Of a DNA stretch of 61,772 nt, positions 5,900 through 13,273 are shown one piece after another. The DNA is from CAYNFS01 sp964396685. GTDB lineage: Bacteria > Patescibacteriota > Doudnabacteria > UBA920 > 2-01-FULL-46-14. The translations under genes and the position numbers were made by a program. The stretch's first letter is position 1, and every line of letters begins with the position of its first letter. Location: the NCBI GenBank assembly GCA_964396685.1, contig CAYNFS010000006.1, positions 1 to 61,772 of the forward strand, in the 5' to 3' direction. The notes beneath the pieces are model-generated. The model was not told where the DNA came from and made no database searches. It worked only from the letters and a program-made list of their open reading frames with translations.

Positions 5900-8020
5900 A
5901 TGCCGCGAGAATTACCCATAGAACAAACCAGAAATATCGGCATCATAGCGCATATAGACGCCGGAAAGACCACGGTGACCGAGGGCATACTTTACAACAC
6001 CGGCTTAAAACATAAAATCGGCCTTGTGCATGAAGGCGACACGACCACTGACTGGATGGAGCAGGAAAGAGAGCGGGGAATCACCATTACCGCGGCCGCG
6101 GTGACTTGTTATTGGTCGCCGAAATTCAACAAATTTGAGGGTGATAAAAAATACAAAATTAATATCATAGACACCCCCGGGCACGTCGATTTTACCGTGG
6201 AAGTGGAGCGGTCCTTGCGCGTGCTTGATGGAACGGTGGTGGTTTTTGACGGAAAAATGGGAGTAGAGCCGCAGTCGGAAACCGTTTGGCGTCAGGCTGA
6301 CAAATACCACGTGCCGCGGATTTGTTTTATCAACAAGATCAACCAGATCGGCGGGGATTTTTATAAAAGCCTTGATTCAATTCACAAGCGTCTTTCGCCG
6401 GACGCCTATCCGATCCAGATTCCTATAGGTTACGAAAAAGATCTAATTGGCTTTGTGGATCTTGTCCAAATGAAAGGCTATACGTACAAGGAATATACCG
6501 ACAGGGAATTTACGGTGGCGGAAATCCCCCAAGAGCTTATGGTCAAAGCCCAGGAATACCGCCACAAACTTTTGGAAAAAGTGGTGGAGACAGACGATCG
6601 GCTTTTGGAAAAGTACCTGCACGGACAGGAAATTACGGAAAGCGAGTTTTTGACGGCAATCCGCAAAGCAACGTTGTTGGGCAAATTTTATCCCGTGCTT
6701 GGCGGGGACGGGCGCGGAATTATCGTGCAGACTCTGCTGGACGCCGTGGCCAATTTTTTGCCAAGCCCCATTGACAAAGGCGCGGTACTAGGGCGGCGGC
6801 CGCGCACGGAAGAAGAGCTTGCAAGGAATCCTTCGGATACCGAAGCTTTCTGCGCACTGGCTTTCAAAATCGCTACCGACCCATTTGTGGGGAAGCTGGC
6901 TTTCTTTCGGGTGTATGCCGGGACGATGTCTACGGGGACTTACGTTTTGAATACCCGCACGGGAAACAAAGAAAGAGTCGGGCGCGTCGTGAGGCTGCAC
7001 GCCGACCAGCGCGAGGATGTCAAAGAAGTTTACGCGGGGGATATTGCGGCCCTAGTCGGTCCCAAAGATACCGCCACCGGCGATACGTTGTGCGACGAAA
7101 ACAATCCAATAACGCTTGAAGCAATTGTATTTCCAGAGCCAGTCATCTCGCAGGCCATTGAGCCTAAAACCAAGGCTGACCAGGAAAAAATGGGGATTGC
7201 CTTGAGAAAACTGGCGGAGGAAGACCCGACATTCAGAATCAAAAGTGATGAAGAAACAGCCCAAACCATCATTTCCGGCATGGGCGAGCTGCACCTCGAG
7301 ATCATTGTGGATCGGATGAAGCGGGAATTCAAAGTGGAAGCCAATGTGGGCGCGCCGCAGGTAGCTTATAAAGAAACCGTTAGACGACAGGTCGAGCAGG
7401 AAGGCAAGTATATCAGGCAGACCGGAGGGCGCGGTCAGTACGGACATGTCTGGATCAGGCTGGCCCCTCTTGAACGCGGAGGCGGCCGGGAGTTTGTGGA
7501 TGAGATTGCGGGCGGGATTATCCCGAAAGAGTTTATTCCGGCGGTTTCAAAAGGAATCATGGAAGCGGCTGACAATGGGGTGATCGCCGGGTACCCGGTG
7601 GTTGATTTTCAGGCGACTTTGTATGACGGCAGTTTTCATGAAGTGGATTCGTCGGAAATCGCCTTCAAGATCGCCGGTTCCAAGGCTTTTCAGGATGCCG
7701 TGCGAAAAGCCGATCCCGTCTTGCTCGAACCAATCATGAAAGTTGAAGTGGTGGTGCCGGAGGAGTTCATGGGCGACGTGATTGGGGATTTGAACTCCAA
7801 ACGAGGGCAAATCAGAGAGATGACGGAAAGGGGGCGCGCCAAAGTGATTGACGCTGAAGTGCCGCTTGGCGAGATGTTTGGTTATGCCACATCTTTGCGC
7901 AGTATGACCCAGGGACAGGCTTCCTACACGATGGAGTTTTCGCATTATGCGGAGGTGCCTAAAAATATTGCCGAAAAAATCATCGGAGAGGGTGTCAAAA
8001 TCAGAGTTGGGCAGAGATGA
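5900..8020 (+). CDS. fusA: Translation elongation factor G, with variant G4 and G5 motifs
   Basis: The 706-residue protein is EF-G, the GTPase that drives ribosomal translocation. The start at 5900 (MPRELPIEQTRNIGIIAH) is the family start, four bases after rpsG. The G1 motif AHIDAGKT, switch I RGITITAAA and the G3 motif DTPGHVDF are normal. Domain IV is intact (GGRGQYGHV, HEVDSSEIAFK). Two guanine-contacting motifs are not canonical. G4 reads NKIN at residues 145-148 instead of NKxD, and the usual G5 SA-type motif is replaced by GGDGRG at about 268-273. It may be a lineage-specific form, or a second EF-G may exist elsewhere. UGA is its stop codon. Confidence 0.96.
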   Translation: MPRELPIEQTRNIGIIAHIDAGKTTVTEGILYNTGLKHKIGLVHEGDTTTDWMEQERERGITITAAAVTCYWSPKFNKFEGDKKYKINIIDTPGHVDFTVEVERSLRVLDGTVVVFDGKMGVEPQSETVWRQADKYHVPRICFINKINQIGGDFYKSLDSIHKRLSPDAYPIQIPIGYEKDLIGFVDLVQMKGYTYKEYTDREFTVAEIPQELMVKAQEYRHKLLEKVVETDDRLLEKYLHGQEITESEFLTAIRKATLLGKFYPVLGGDGRGIIVQTLLDAVANFLPSPIDKGAVLGRRPRTEEELARNPSDTEAFCALAFKIATDPFVGKLAFFRVYAGTMSTGTYVLNTRTGNKERVGRVVRLHADQREDVKEVYAGDIAALVGPKDTATGDTLCDENNPITLEAIVFPEPVISQAIEPKTKADQEKMGIALRKLAEEDPTFRIKSDEETAQTIISGMGELHLEIIVDRMKREFKVEANVGAPQVAYKETVRRQVEQEGKYIRQTGGRGQYGHVWIRLAPLERGGGREFVDEIAGGIIPKEFIPAVSKGIMEAADNGVIAGYPVVDFQATLYDGSFHEVDSSEIAFKIAGSKAFQDAVRKADPVLLEPIMKVEVVVPEEFMGDVIGDLNSKRGQIREMTERGRAKVIDAEVPLGEMFGYATSLRSMTQGQASYTMEFSHYAEVPKNIAEKIIGEGVKIRVGQR

Positions 8021-8023
8021 GTA

Positions 8024-8335
8024 ATGTCAAATTTCAAAGCTCAAATGTCAAACTTTAAGAACCAGTCAGATTTCGAAAATTTATTGCGTCTAGTTAAGCT
8101 TATCGGGGGCAAGTTTGTCATAGTTGAAGATGGGGAGCCTAAGGCGGTGCTTATGAGTTATGAAGAGTTTGAGGATTTTGCGGCCCCGCGCATTAGCGAG
8201 AAACTTGCGGAAAAAGTTGAGCGGATAAACAGGCAGATAACCACGGCCCAGCTGGAGGATTTGCGGGAAGAGGTAATTGCTGACTTGCCAACCTTGGAGA
8301 AGATTACAATTGAGCCGCTTGACCCCAAAATTTAA
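8024..8335 (+). CDS. Phd/YefM-like antitoxin-type small protein
   Basis: The 103-residue protein lies between fusA and tuf, where no standard str gene sits. Residues about 28-50 (GGKFVIVEDGEPKAVLMSYEEFEDF) look like the Phd/YefM fold, in which a short strand pair is followed by a helix that binds DNA and neutralises a toxin. The C-terminal half is acidic and helical. No toxin partner is adjacent, so it may be an orphan regulator. The first 13 residues (MSNFKAQMSNFKN) are encoded by the A+T-rich dispersed repeat seen in the intergenic gaps, so the ancestral start may lie further inside. It begins three bases after the EF-G stop. Confidence 0.7.
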   Translation: MSNFKAQMSNFKNQSDFENLLRLVKLIGGKFVIVEDGEPKAVLMSYEEFEDFAAPRISEKLAEKVERINRQITTAQLEDLREEVIADLPTLEKITIEPLDPKI

Positions 8336-8347
8336 ACTTGCTATATT
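8319..8347 (+). promoter_or_regulatory. Promoter for tuf
   Basis: TTGACC at 8319-8324 and TATATT at 8342-8347 are 17 bp apart. They overlap the end of the Phd-like gene and precede tuf by about 40 bases. AAAGGAG lies upstream of the ATG, although its spacing of about 14 is long. Confidence 0.65.
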
Positions 8348-8394
8348 ATTATCACTTCTAAATTTTTTTAAAGAAAGGAGTTCAAGCAAAGTCT

Positions 8395-9579
8395 ATGGCA
8401 ATAGGGAAATTTGAGCGAACCAAGCCTCATATTAATGTGGGGACAATCGGCCATGTTGACCACGGGAAAACCACATTGACCGCCGCCATCAGCCGTTTTT
8501 TATCCAAGAAAGGCCTGGCGAAAGAGCGGCCGTATGACTCGATTGACAACGCGCCGGAGGAAAAGGAGCGCGGTATTACGATTAATGTTTCCCACGTTGA
8601 ATACGAGACAGAAAAAAGGCATTACGCCCACATTGATGCGCCGGGCCACGCGGATTATATCAAAAATATGATTACGGGCGCCGCCCAGATGGACGGGGCT
8701 GTGCTGGTGGTTTCGGCCGCTGACGGACCGATGCCGCAGACCAGAGAGCATATCCTTTTGGCCCGCCAGGTAGGGGTGCCGCATATTGCAGTTTTTCTAA
8801 ACAAAGTTGATATGGTGGATGACAAGGAGTTAGTTGATTTGGTTGAGGAAGAAATTCGCGAACTTTTGACCAAGTATGAATATCCGGGCAAAGACGTCCC
8901 AATCGTCCGCGGTTCGGCCCTCAAAGCCCTGGAGGACGATCCGGAAGGAGTAAAATCCATTGAGGAACTTTTGAAGGTTATGGACTCGTATTTTCCGGAG
9001 CCGGTGCGCGAAGTTGATAAGCCGTTTCTTATGGCGATTGAAGACATTTTTTCCATTGAAGGCCGCGGCACTGTGGTTACGGGAAGAATTGAACGGGGAG
9101 CTGTGAAGCTCAATGACGAAGTGGAAATCGTGGGTATTCGTCAAACGCAAAAGACCGTGGTAACCGGAATTGAAATGTTTAATAAGTCGTTGGATGAAGG
9201 CCGCGCGGGAGACAATGCCGGAATTCTTTTGCGGGGAACCAAAAAGGAAGAAGTCGAGCGCGGACAAGTGCTGGCCAAGCCCGGGTCCATTACTCCGCAC
9301 ACGGAATTTGAAGCTGAAGTCTACGTGCTGACCAAAGAGGAAGGCGGAAGGCATACAGCCTTCTTTAGCGGCTACAAGCCGCAATTCTATATCCGAACGA
9401 CTGACGTCACGGGGGATGTGACTTTGCCTTCGGGCAAAGAAATGGTCATGCCAGGCGACACAGTAAATGTGAATGTCAAACTTATTGCTCCAGTCGCGCT
9501 GGAAGAACAGCAGAGGTTTGCCATCCGCGAGGGAGGACATACCGTTGGCGCCGGGGTAGTGACGAAGATTGCCAAATAG
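8395..9579 (+). CDS. tuf: Translation elongation factor Tu
   Basis: The 394-residue protein is EF-Tu, which carries aminoacyl-tRNA to the ribosomal A site as a GTP complex. All GTPase motifs are canonical: GHVDHGKT near residue 19, RGITI, DAPGHADY, NKVD and SALK. The barrel domains (RGTVVTGRIERG, ending HTVGAGVVTKIAK) are complete. Length is normal. It seems to have its own promoter at 8319-8347 and ends at a strong terminator. The intact NKVD and SALK motifs contrast with the altered ones in the EF-G encoded just upstream. Confidence 0.99.
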   Translation: MAIGKFERTKPHINVGTIGHVDHGKTTLTAAISRFLSKKGLAKERPYDSIDNAPEEKERGITINVSHVEYETEKRHYAHIDAPGHADYIKNMITGAAQMDGAVLVVSAADGPMPQTREHILLARQVGVPHIAVFLNKVDMVDDKELVDLVEEEIRELLTKYEYPGKDVPIVRGSALKALEDDPEGVKSIEELLKVMDSYFPEPVREVDKPFLMAIEDIFSIEGRGTVVTGRIERGAVKLNDEVEIVGIRQTQKTVVTGIEMFNKSLDEGRAGDNAGILLRGTKKEEVERGQVLAKPGSITPHTEFEAEVYVLTKEEGGRHTAFFSGYKPQFYIRTTDVTGDVTLPSGKEMVMPGDTVNVNVKLIAPVALEEQQRFAIREGGHTVGAGVVTKIAK

Positions 9580-9604
9580 GTTAGAGATGCCAGTTTATAG
9601 GTCA

Positions 9605-9633
9605 AGGCCCGCCGACGAGGCGGGCCTTTTGTT
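9605..9633 (+). terminator. Rho-independent terminator after tuf
   Basis: The perfect 8-bp stem ggcccgcc/ggcgggcc with a gacga loop (9606-9626) is followed by ttttgttt. It closes the str operon. Confidence 0.9.
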
Positions 9634-9661
9634 TGACAGAGATGGGGATTTTGGTTAGACT
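9633..9661 (+). promoter_or_regulatory. Promoter of rpsJ
   Basis: TTGACA at 9633-9638 and TAGACT at 9656-9661 are exactly 17 bp apart, right after the tuf terminator and 42 bases before the rpsJ start. Confidence 0.75.
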
Positions 9662-9703
9662 ACGGCTTGACGTTCATTTTTATTCAAATAAGCAACAATC
9701 TTA

Positions 9704-10048
9704 ATGCCCAAGGCCAAGAAAGCTGTAACCCAAGCCGAGCCAACAACTCAAAGAATCAGAATAAAAATCCGCGCATATGATCACAAACTGATTGATCAAA
9801 GCGCCAAGCAAATTGTGGATACGGCAAAAAAAACAGGGGCCCAAGTTACGGGGCCAGTGCCTTTGCCCACGGAAAAGACCAAGTACACGGTACTGCGCTC
9901 AACTTTCGTGCACAAGGATTCCCGGGATCAGTTTGAAATGCGCATTCACAAACGCTTGATTGACATTATCAATCCGACCCAGAAAACTACTGATTCGCTC
10001 ACTAGCCTGAATCTGCCCGCCGGAGTGGATGTGGAGATTAAAATGTGA
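9704..10048 (+). CDS. rpsJ: Small ribosomal subunit protein uS10
   Basis: The 114-residue protein is uS10, a 30S head protein that also serves in transcription antitermination with NusB. The core starts at about residue 15 (TTQRIRIKIRAYDHKLIDQSAKQIVDTA). The motifs GPVPLPTEKTKYTVLRSTFVHKD and FEMRIHKRLIDI are typical. A short basic extension precedes the core. Normally rplC follows at once. Here four accessory genes and a new promoter with a leader come between them, so rpsJ appears to be the only ribosomal gene of its transcript. Confidence 0.97.
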   Translation: MPKAKKAVTQAEPTTQRIRIKIRAYDHKLIDQSAKQIVDTAKKTGAQVTGPVPLPTEKTKYTVLRSTFVHKDSRDQFEMRIHKRLIDIINPTQKTTDSLTSLNLPAGVDVEIKM

Positions 10049-10050
10049 TT

Positions 10051-10335
10051 ATGAACGGGACAAAAAATAATCCAAAAAAACCTGTAACGCTGGAGAGCCT
10101 GTCCGAGCAGATTGGCAATTTGGGGCGTAGCGTTGATAAAAAGATTGATAATGTTGCTGGAATGGTCAAACACGGTTTTGATGCTGTTGATAAGAAACTC
10201 CAGGATTTAGAAATCGGCCAAGAGGACATTAAGCTCCGGCTCGATCAAGCGGCATGGAGATTTGAAGTTGACGCGCTGGATAAACGAGTCAAAGTCTTGG
10301 AAGACAAAGCCGGAATCGTAAGAGAAAAGAGATAA
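10051..10335 (+). CDS. Small coiled-coil protein of unknown function
   Basis: The protein of about 94 residues is almost entirely helical, with heptad-like spacing from about residue 15 to 85 (LSEQIGNLGRSVDKKIDNVA, then DALDKRVKVLEDKAG). No signal peptide or known domain is seen. A GTG at 10045 is open too, but the ATG at 10051 is preferred; either way it follows rpsJ directly. It is paired with the anchored PsbP-like gene downstream, in the same arrangement as the pair at 11122/11533, so the two may form a functional unit. Function unknown. Confidence 0.65.
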   Translation: MNGTKNNPKKPVTLESLSEQIGNLGRSVDKKIDNVAGMVKHGFDAVDKKLQDLEIGQEDIKLRLDQAAWRFEVDALDKRVKVLEDKAGIVREKR

Positions 10336-10369
10336 TGATCATCCAAAAGGCACAATCAGAATCGCGCTT

Positions 10370-11098
10370 TTGATCATACTGGTTGCCCTCACGGCGGCTT
10401 TGGTTTATGTGGTGGTGGTGCCGAGGTCTGAAGAAAATGGAACGCCCGCACCCTCGCCTACCCCTTCTCCGGCTCCGCAGGACGAAACCGCGGGATGGAA
10501 GACGTATAGAAATGATGAGTATGGGTTTGAGATCAAATATCCGGGTAAAGGTGAGGTAGGTGATGGTTTCAAGAATGCTTATTGGATAAAGTTCCGCATA
10601 GCTGACAATACTAGCATTGATATTTTTACAGACAAGTCAGTTAACGAGTGGGAGGCAGAAATTGAACAGGCAATCGAAGAAAATTTGCCGGTGGGGGACT
10701 CCGCCATGTTTCCCTACTCACTTGCAGTAAAGGATTTGCTTAAAACGAGGGTTGCGGGTTATAACTGTACGGCAGATTTCGGTATTTATTTAAATAAAGA
10801 GTACCGAAACGAGAGCTGTGAAATAGTGGAGATCAACGATATTCCAGCATTTAAAATTATTGCAGCAGGCCCACACCCAGCTGAATATTCAGAATATAAA
10901 TATATTTTTTATGAGAACGGCAGATGGTACGATATCAGCAAGAGTTTTGCGAGATATAATTTTGATGAAAGCGAGGAGCCTATTTACACAATCGCCCAGT
11001 TAAATGCGATTCTACAGGGAAAAACATTCAATCCGGAGATCAAAGCAGAAGTTGATCTTTTTCAAAAAATTCTCTCCAGTTTCCGTTTTACAAAATAA
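10370..11098 (+). CDS. Membrane-anchored PsbP-like protein (copy A)
   Basis: The 242-residue protein has an N-terminal membrane helix (LVALTAALVYVVVV), a Pro/Ser/Thr linker, and an extracellular domain opening with the W-x-TYRN-x-EYGFE-x-KYP signature. It ends ILSSFRFTK. It belongs to a paralog set in this window (11533, 42116, 47664, 53407) with conserved ends and divergent middles. The fold resembles PsbP/Mog1-like surface domains; function unknown. The start is uncertain: no ATG or GTG lies in frame after the stop at 10319, so TTG at 10370 is used. Bases 10385-10531 are 145/147 identical to 11572-11718, which points to a recent duplication. Confidence 0.7.
   Translation: MIILVALTAALVYVVVVPRSEENGTPAPSPTPSPAPQDETAGWKTYRNDEYGFEIKYPGKGEVGDGFKNAYWIKFRIADNTSIDIFTDKSVNEWEAEIEQAIEENLPVGDSAMFPYSLAVKDLLKTRVAGYNCTADFGIYLNKEYRNESCEIVEINDIPAFKIIAAGPHPAEYSEYKYIFYENGRWYDISKSFARYNFDESEEPIYTIAQLNAILQGKTFNPEIKAEVDLFQKILSSFRFTK
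10385..10531 (+). repeat. 147-bp direct repeat, copy 1
   Basis: It differs from 11572-11718 at two positions only. It encodes the membrane helix, linker and KYP signature of the PsbP-like paralogs. Similarity stops abruptly on the 3' side. Confidence 0.9.
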
Positions 11099-11121
11099 AG
11101 TTGTTTTATTAGAATTGAATC

Positions 11122-11505
11122 ATGGCTAAACAATCCGCGCTTACAAAAGAACATTTTGACAAGGTACTGAAAACCGTCGCAAAGAAGACAGACCTTGATC
11201 GGACAAATAAGACACTTGATCGTGTTGTGAAGACCTTGGATGCTACAGTCGCGACTCTTAACCGAACGGCTGTTTTGTTAACTCATGTTGCCGAAGACGT
11301 CAGTACTTTAAAAGAGGACCTGGGATTTGTTAAAGAAACATTAGACAGCCATACTACGAGTTTAGACAAGATTCTAAAAAATTCCGAAACCTCAAAAACC
11401 GAAACTGCGGCTCTGCAGAACGCGGTCAGACGACACGAAGAATGGATAAAGCAGATTGCCGAGAGGGTGGGGATGAAATTAGCGACAGAAATTGAGCCAA
11501 AATGA
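11122..11505 (+). CDS. Coiled-coil protein of unknown function
   Basis: The 127-residue protein is built of helical repeats rich in Thr, Leu and Asp (TNKTLDRVVKTLDATVATLN, then DLGFVKETLDSHTTSLDKIL), with no signal peptide. It precedes a PsbP-like gene, as does the protein at 10051, so the pair seems to have been duplicated or independently kept. A 10-bp tandem repeat follows its stop. The function cannot be told from the sequence. Confidence 0.65.
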   Translation: MAKQSALTKEHFDKVLKTVAKKTDLDRTNKTLDRVVKTLDATVATLNRTAVLLTHVAEDVSTLKEDLGFVKETLDSHTTSLDKILKNSETSKTETAALQNAVRRHEEWIKQIAERVGMKLATEIEPK

Positions 11506-11514
11506 CCCATCAAA

Positions 11515-11544
11515 GAGGTACAATGAGGTACAATGAGGTACAAT
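11515..11544 (+). repeat. 10-bp tandem repeat x3 carrying start codons
   Basis: The unit gaggtacaat is repeated three times. Each junction gives GAGG followed by an ATG. Because 10 is not a multiple of 3, the ATGs lie in different frames, and only the last (11533) opens the PsbP-like gene. Confidence 0.9.
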
Positions 11545-12150
11545 AAATATTATTTGTTGGTAATTATCGTCGCCCTCACGGTGGCTTTGGTTTATGTGGT
11601 GGTGGTGCCGAGGTCTGAAGAAAATGGAACGCCCGCACCCTCGCCTACCCCTTCTCCGGCTCCGCAGGACGAAACCGCGGGATGGAAGACGTATAGGAAT
11701 GATGAGTATGGGTTTGAGGTGAAGTATCCAGAGGACTGGGGAACTGCCGAACTGACATCTGGCGGGACCGGCATTATTCCACTCCGACAAGTCGCATTTT
11801 ACCCCTCGGATAAACGATATACAGGTGAAAATGCGCTTTTTGAAATATGGGTTTACGAAAATACTAAAGCCGGCTTGGACGCCGTTCGCTCTCGGATATT
11901 TCCGAAAACTGTCGAGCCATTTGAAAAAAGAGTTGAAGAAGAGGTGAGAGTAGGCGGACAAGAGGGAAAAGAGCTAATCGCAAAGCGTCAATACAGCGTA
12001 GATGGCGAAGTATTTACTCATCGACTTGTTTATGTTCAGAAAAATAATTCGATTTTTGTTTTTTATCCATTTTATCCATTCGGGATTGAAGGAATTGAGG
12101 AAGTGGCGCTGCTAGGACAAATCCTCTCCACTTTCCGGTTTGTGAAGTAA
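11533..12150 (+). CDS. Membrane-anchored PsbP-like protein (copy B)
   Basis: The 205-residue paralog of the protein at 10370 has the same membrane helix, the same Pro-rich linker and the same TYRNDEYGFE-VKYP signature, followed by an unrelated-looking middle and the shared end ILSTFRFVK. Its start is the last ATG in a 10-bp tandem repeat; GAGG at 11525-11528 serves as ribosome-binding site. The protein should sit in the membrane with the domain outside. Together with 10051, 10370 and 11122 it separates rpsJ from rplC. A palindromic repeat follows its stop. Function unknown. Confidence 0.75.
   Translation: MRYNKYYLLVIIVALTVALVYVVVVPRSEENGTPAPSPTPSPAPQDETAGWKTYRNDEYGFEVKYPEDWGTAELTSGGTGIIPLRQVAFYPSDKRYTGENALFEIWVYENTKAGLDAVRSRIFPKTVEPFEKRVEEEVRVGGQEGKELIAKRQYSVDGEVFTHRLVYVQKNNSIFVFYPFYPFGIEGIEEVALLGQILSTFRFVK
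11572..11718 (+). repeat. 147-bp direct repeat, copy 2
   Basis: Matches 10385-10531 with two differences; see that entry. Confidence 0.9.
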
Positions 12151-12152
12151 GC

Positions 12153-12181
12153 CTGGATTCCCGCTTCCGCGGGAATGACAG
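12153..12181. repeat. Dispersed palindrome, 'ggattcccgc...gcgggaatgaca' family
   Basis: Perfect stem attcccgc/gcgggaat right after the PsbP-like stop. Related copies lie at 29599-29697 and at the 3' end of gap (52511-52568). Confidence 0.75.
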
Positions 12182-12196
12182 AATAAGAAAGGTGCC

Positions 12197-12225
12197 TTTA
12201 CAAGCTCGGAGCAGTGTATTATAAT
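12197..12225 (+). promoter_or_regulatory. Promoter of the rplC ribosomal operon
   Basis: TTTACA at 12197-12202 and TATAAT at 12220-12225 are 17 bp apart. It starts a leader of about 340 bases before rplC and re-initiates the S10 operon after the accessory insertion. Confidence 0.8.
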
Positions 12226-12231
12226 AGGGAA

Positions 12232-12425
12232 AATTGAAGTTTTGGTAAATAGGTTCTTGAGATTTTTAAGCCCAGAAAGCTGAAATCTTAAGATAACGGT
12301 TTACCAGTCATCCTAAGATTTTACTTGTCCCCACACCAAAGACTTAAAAAAGAGCTTTGGGAGCAGGGGAATAAATGAAAATCTTAGAGCCATGTCAAAG
12401 TTGCAAACATTTTGGTGTGGGGATG
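12232..12425 (+). promoter_or_regulatory. Structured leader of rplC with interleaved (pseudoknot-type) pairing
   Basis: Segment 12313-12322 pairs with 12378-12387 (10 bp), and 12329-12340 pairs with 12411-12422 (12 bp: ccccacaccaaa/tttggtgtgggg). The two helices interleave, so they form a pseudoknot or exclude one another. A terminator follows at once. This is the layout of an attenuator, perhaps sensing a ribosomal protein. No T-box or known leader motif was recognised. Confidence 0.55.
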
Positions 12426-12453
12426 AACTGGTCGATCGTGACCAGTTTTTTGC
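12426..12453 (+). terminator. Intrinsic terminator inside the rplC leader
   Basis: The perfect stem aactggtc/gaccagtt with a gatcgt loop (12426-12447) is followed by TTTTTT. It lies before rplC on the same transcript, so read-through is presumably regulated. Confidence 0.85.
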
Positions 12454-12490
12454 ACTTTACGAATAACTAATCATCCCGAATATACGAATT

Positions 12491-12522
12491 CCCCTCTCCC
12501 CAGGAGATGGGGAGAGGGAGGG
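12491..12522. repeat. 'cctctcc...ggagagg' palindromic repeat
   Basis: The arms cccctctccc/ggggagaggg lie between the leader terminator and rplC, nested in a wider pair of gaatatacgaat and attcgtatatt. One of at least nine copies of this family in the window. Confidence 0.75.
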
Positions 12523-12572
12523 AGAGAAGTCGAAGATTCGTATATTGGTAGAAATTCGTAATTCGTAAAGCT

Positions 12573-13223
12573 TTGAAGTTTATTCTTGCTCGCAAATTGA
12601 ATATGACCCAGCTGTTTACCGAAGACGGAAAGGTGGTTCCGGTGACGGTGCTTGAGGCTGTGCCGAATAAGGTGGGCCTGGTTAGAACGCAGGACAAAGA
12701 CGGCTATGAAGCAGTACAAATTCAATTGGGAAGCAGGAAGAAAGAATTTCGAATCAGGAATCAGGAATCAGGAATTATGGCTGGGCAGGAGATTAAAGTT
12801 TCGCAGTTTGAGCCCGGAGAAGTCATAAATATTGTTGGCATCAGCAAAGGGCGAGGGTTTGCCGGAGCGGTGAAGCGCCACGGTTTTCACGGGGCCCCGG
12901 CAAGTCACGGTCATGATCACCCCCGCGCCGTGGGTGCCATCGGACAGCGTTTTCCGCAACACGTGCGTCCCGGACTTCGGATGGCAGGGCATATGGGAGC
13001 GACTCAGGCCACGGTGAAACACTCTATAGTTGTGGGGATAGAGCCCGAGAAAAATTTGCTTTTTGTCAAAGGTGGCACGCCGGGCGCAAGAGGGGCACTG
13101 CTTAAAGTTCAAACTACCGGGAAGAAGAAGGAGATTGGGAAAGTTGTTGAGTATGGAAAAGAAATGTCAAATGTCAAAGGTCAAATGCCAAATCAAATCC
13201 AAAATCCAAATGCCGAAATTTAG
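12573..13223 (+). CDS. rplC: Large ribosomal subunit protein uL3
   Basis: The protein of 216 residues is uL3, an early assembly protein near the peptidyl transferase centre. The TTG at 12573 is chosen because it gives MKFILARKLNMTQLF, the family start. The central loop (GFHGAPASHGHDHPRAVGAIGQR) and GLRMAGHMGA are conserved. The last 20 or so residues (from EMSNVKGQMPNQ) are encoded by an A+T-rich dispersed repeat that runs on into the gap, so the natural C-terminus seems to have been overwritten. First gene of the rebuilt S10 operon. Confidence 0.96.
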   Translation: MKFILARKLNMTQLFTEDGKVVPVTVLEAVPNKVGLVRTQDKDGYEAVQIQLGSRKKEFRIRNQESGIMAGQEIKVSQFEPGEVINIVGISKGRGFAGAVKRHGFHGAPASHGHDHPRAVGAIGQRFPQHVRPGLRMAGHMGATQATVKHSIVVGIEPEKNLLFVKGGTPGARGALLKVQTTGKKKEIGKVVEYGKEMSNVKGQMPNQIQNPNAEI

Positions 13224-13262
13224 TGATTTGACATTGATTTGAAATTTGGACTTTGTCATTTG
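13164..13262. repeat. A+T-rich dispersed palindromic repeat overlapping the rplC 3' end
   Basis: Words such as atgtcaaatgtcaaaggtca on one side are complemented by gatttgacattgatttgaaa-type words on the other. It supplies the last codons of rplC and the gap before rplD. Confidence 0.7.
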
Positions 13263-13273
13263 GATTTAAGACT

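Noticed and set aside
12232..12453. T-box riboswitch upstream of rplC
   Set aside because: The conserved T-box sequence and specifier-type stem are not seen, and the gene downstream is not aminoacylation-related.
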